DNA from: Phycisphaerales bacterium
GTDB lineage: Bacteria; Planctomycetota; Phycisphaerae; Phycisphaerales; UBA1924
Reading direction: 5' to 3'
Assembly (NCBI GenBank): GCA_029260375.1
Contig: JAJDDI010000068.1
Location: 120,785 to 184,784, forward strand
Length of the DNA: 64,000 bases
Of this stretch, positions 63,250 to 64,000 are shown one piece after another (position 1 is the stretch's first letter; each line of letters opens with the position of its first letter). A model generated the notes under the pieces. That model was not told the origin of the DNA and did not search any database. It worked only from the letters and a program-made list of their open reading frames with translations. A program made the position numbers and the translations under genes.

Positions 63250-64000
63250 ATGAAGGCAATGAGAGTGACAGGAGTGGCACTGGCAGGCGCCCTCTGGATG
63301 AGCGGCCTGTGCTTTGCGGACGAAGCGAGCGTTCGGGCGCACCTGGAAAACAGCGAGTCCACCGCCTACCTGCAACAAGACCACACTCGCCTCGAACTGA
63401 TGGAGCCGGGGCGACGCGCTCCGGCGGACGCGATCGTGTTTCAGAAGTTCATCGATGATCTCCCGCTCCACGGCGCGCGTGTCTTTGTGATCGAGAACGC
63501 CGATGGAACGGTGGCGAAGGTCTTTGACGATTCGACTGAAAATCTGACGCTGCGTCGCGGCCCCGTGGACATTGCACAGGACGTGGCCGTCGACTTGGCC
63601 GAAGGGTTCCTGCCTAACGCGATCGACTCTGTTGCCGAGCAGGTGTGGTTCCGTACCGGCGACAATGCCGTCCTGGCATGGGAGGTCACCACATCGCTGG
63701 CGGATCTCGGGTTGCCAGCCAGCCCGACACACTTTGAGGCGGTCATCGATGCGGCAACCGGCGTCGTGCTGTCCCAGCGTCAGATCGACACCAAGACATA
63801 CGCGCCGGGCTCTCCCGAGACCGCTGACAGTGTCTTCCCTCGTATCGTGATTAACAACACGATCGGCGCGCAGGGCTCAAGAGACTACGCCGCGCCGTTC
63901 GACGCCGTCATCCGCGTGGGCGGATGCACCGGCACGCTGATCGCTCCCAACGTCGTCCTCAGCGCGCGCCACTGCGGCATCGGCGCCGGCGACCTTGTCA
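63250..64000 (+). CDS. Secreted trypsin-like serine protease, 3' end outside window
   Basis: The frame is open from ATG 63250 to the window end (250 residues visible). A ribosome site GAGGAGG lies 8 bases upstream. A signal peptide covers residues 1-23 (ending CFA). Residues 50-180 look like an FTP/PepSY-type propeptide (DLPLHGARVFVIENADGTV, then a long beta-rich stretch ending in VIDAATGVVLSQRQ), which usually inhibits a protease until it is cut off. The catalytic domain starts near residue 200. CTGTLIAPNVVLSARHC contains the histidine of the S1 family triad and the usual Cys pair around it. The aspartate and serine lie beyond the window. Zinc-metalloprotease relatives also carry FTP domains, but the SARHC motif fixes this one as S1. 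Confidence 0.85.
   Translation, partial: MKAMRVTGVALAGALWMSGLCFADEASVRAHLENSESTAYLQQDHTRLELMEPGRRAPADAIVFQKFIDDLPLHGARVFVIENADGTVAKVFDDSTENLTLRRGPVDIAQDVAVDLAEGFLPNAIDSVAEQVWFRTGDNAVLAWEVTTSLADLGLPASPTHFEAVIDAATGVVLSQRQIDTKTYAPGSPETADSVFPRIVINNTIGAQGSRDYAAPFDAVIRVGGCTGTLIAPNVVLSARHCGIGAGDLV

Overview
The window is high-GC, gene-dense bacterial DNA that most likely comes from a planctomycete of the class Phycisphaerae. This is an inference from protein style; no rRNA gene is present. The signs are secreted proteins ending in the short Asp/Phe/Cys dockerin-like module typical of that group (42803-44152, 54492-54914), secreted proteins ending in a Pro-Ala-Pro-Gly/hydrophobic/Arg sorting tail (17553-18194, 28530-29021), very large leucine-rich-repeat, YD-repeat and collagen-like surface proteins, and ECF sigma factors paired with TPR-type Ser/Thr kinases.

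Layout. 1-2502 is the 3' part of an RND efflux pump. 2823-3131 is a small YkgJ-like cysteine protein. 3569-11478 is a nitrous-oxide reduction operon: Rrf2 regulator, diheme cytochrome c, Sec-type (clade II) NosZ, NosB-like protein, NosD, NosF, NosY, NosL. 11597-12363 is a scar made of a decayed IS5-type transposase, a tRNA-like fragment and a copy of the tail of a polyketide synthase gene. 12539-16493 (minus) is the succinate dehydrogenase operon. 17553-24857 holds a sorted secreted protein, a 2109-residue YD-repeat (Rhs) protein with an odd low-GC Lys/Cys-rich tip, and a broken small gene. 24894-27818 (minus) is the first sigma/kinase pair. 28530-37725 (minus) is mostly a copper/heavy-metal island: CopB-type ATPase, TRASH-domain proteins, small membrane proteins, a SpoIIE-type phosphatase, a PepSY protein, and a nuclease-fold protein. 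37827-38831 is a dead integrase. 39142-42067 (minus) is a type III polyketide synthase/flavoprotein/methyltransferase cluster. 42803-44152 is an FG-GAP-like dockerin protein. 44499-47632 (minus) is the second sigma/kinase pair, divergent from a surface-protein cluster at 47885-54914. 55621-62235 encodes one 2204-residue protein that joins leucine-rich repeats, a processive family-2 glycosyltransferase and a clan GH-A glycoside hydrolase. The window ends inside a secreted trypsin-like protease.

The intergenic DNA is the least ordinary part. A mosaic repeat family recurs at least eight times, built from exchangeable modules: H (a GC-rich head downstream of genes), C (a half-tRNA plus a terminator-like hairpin), B (about 320 bases) and A (about 115 bases). 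Gene relics lie beside the copies: a nitrilase fragment, a dockerin tail, the integrase and the polyketide synthase tail. This suggests the modules mark recombination or integration points.

How the genes could fit together. NosZ needs copper, and both its maturation genes and a copper-handling island are present. The two sigma/kinase pairs lie next to large secreted proteins and may control the cell surface (inference). The best candidate for an undescribed system is the sensor-synthase-hydrolase fusion at 55621-62235; the modular tRNA-like repeat family comes next.
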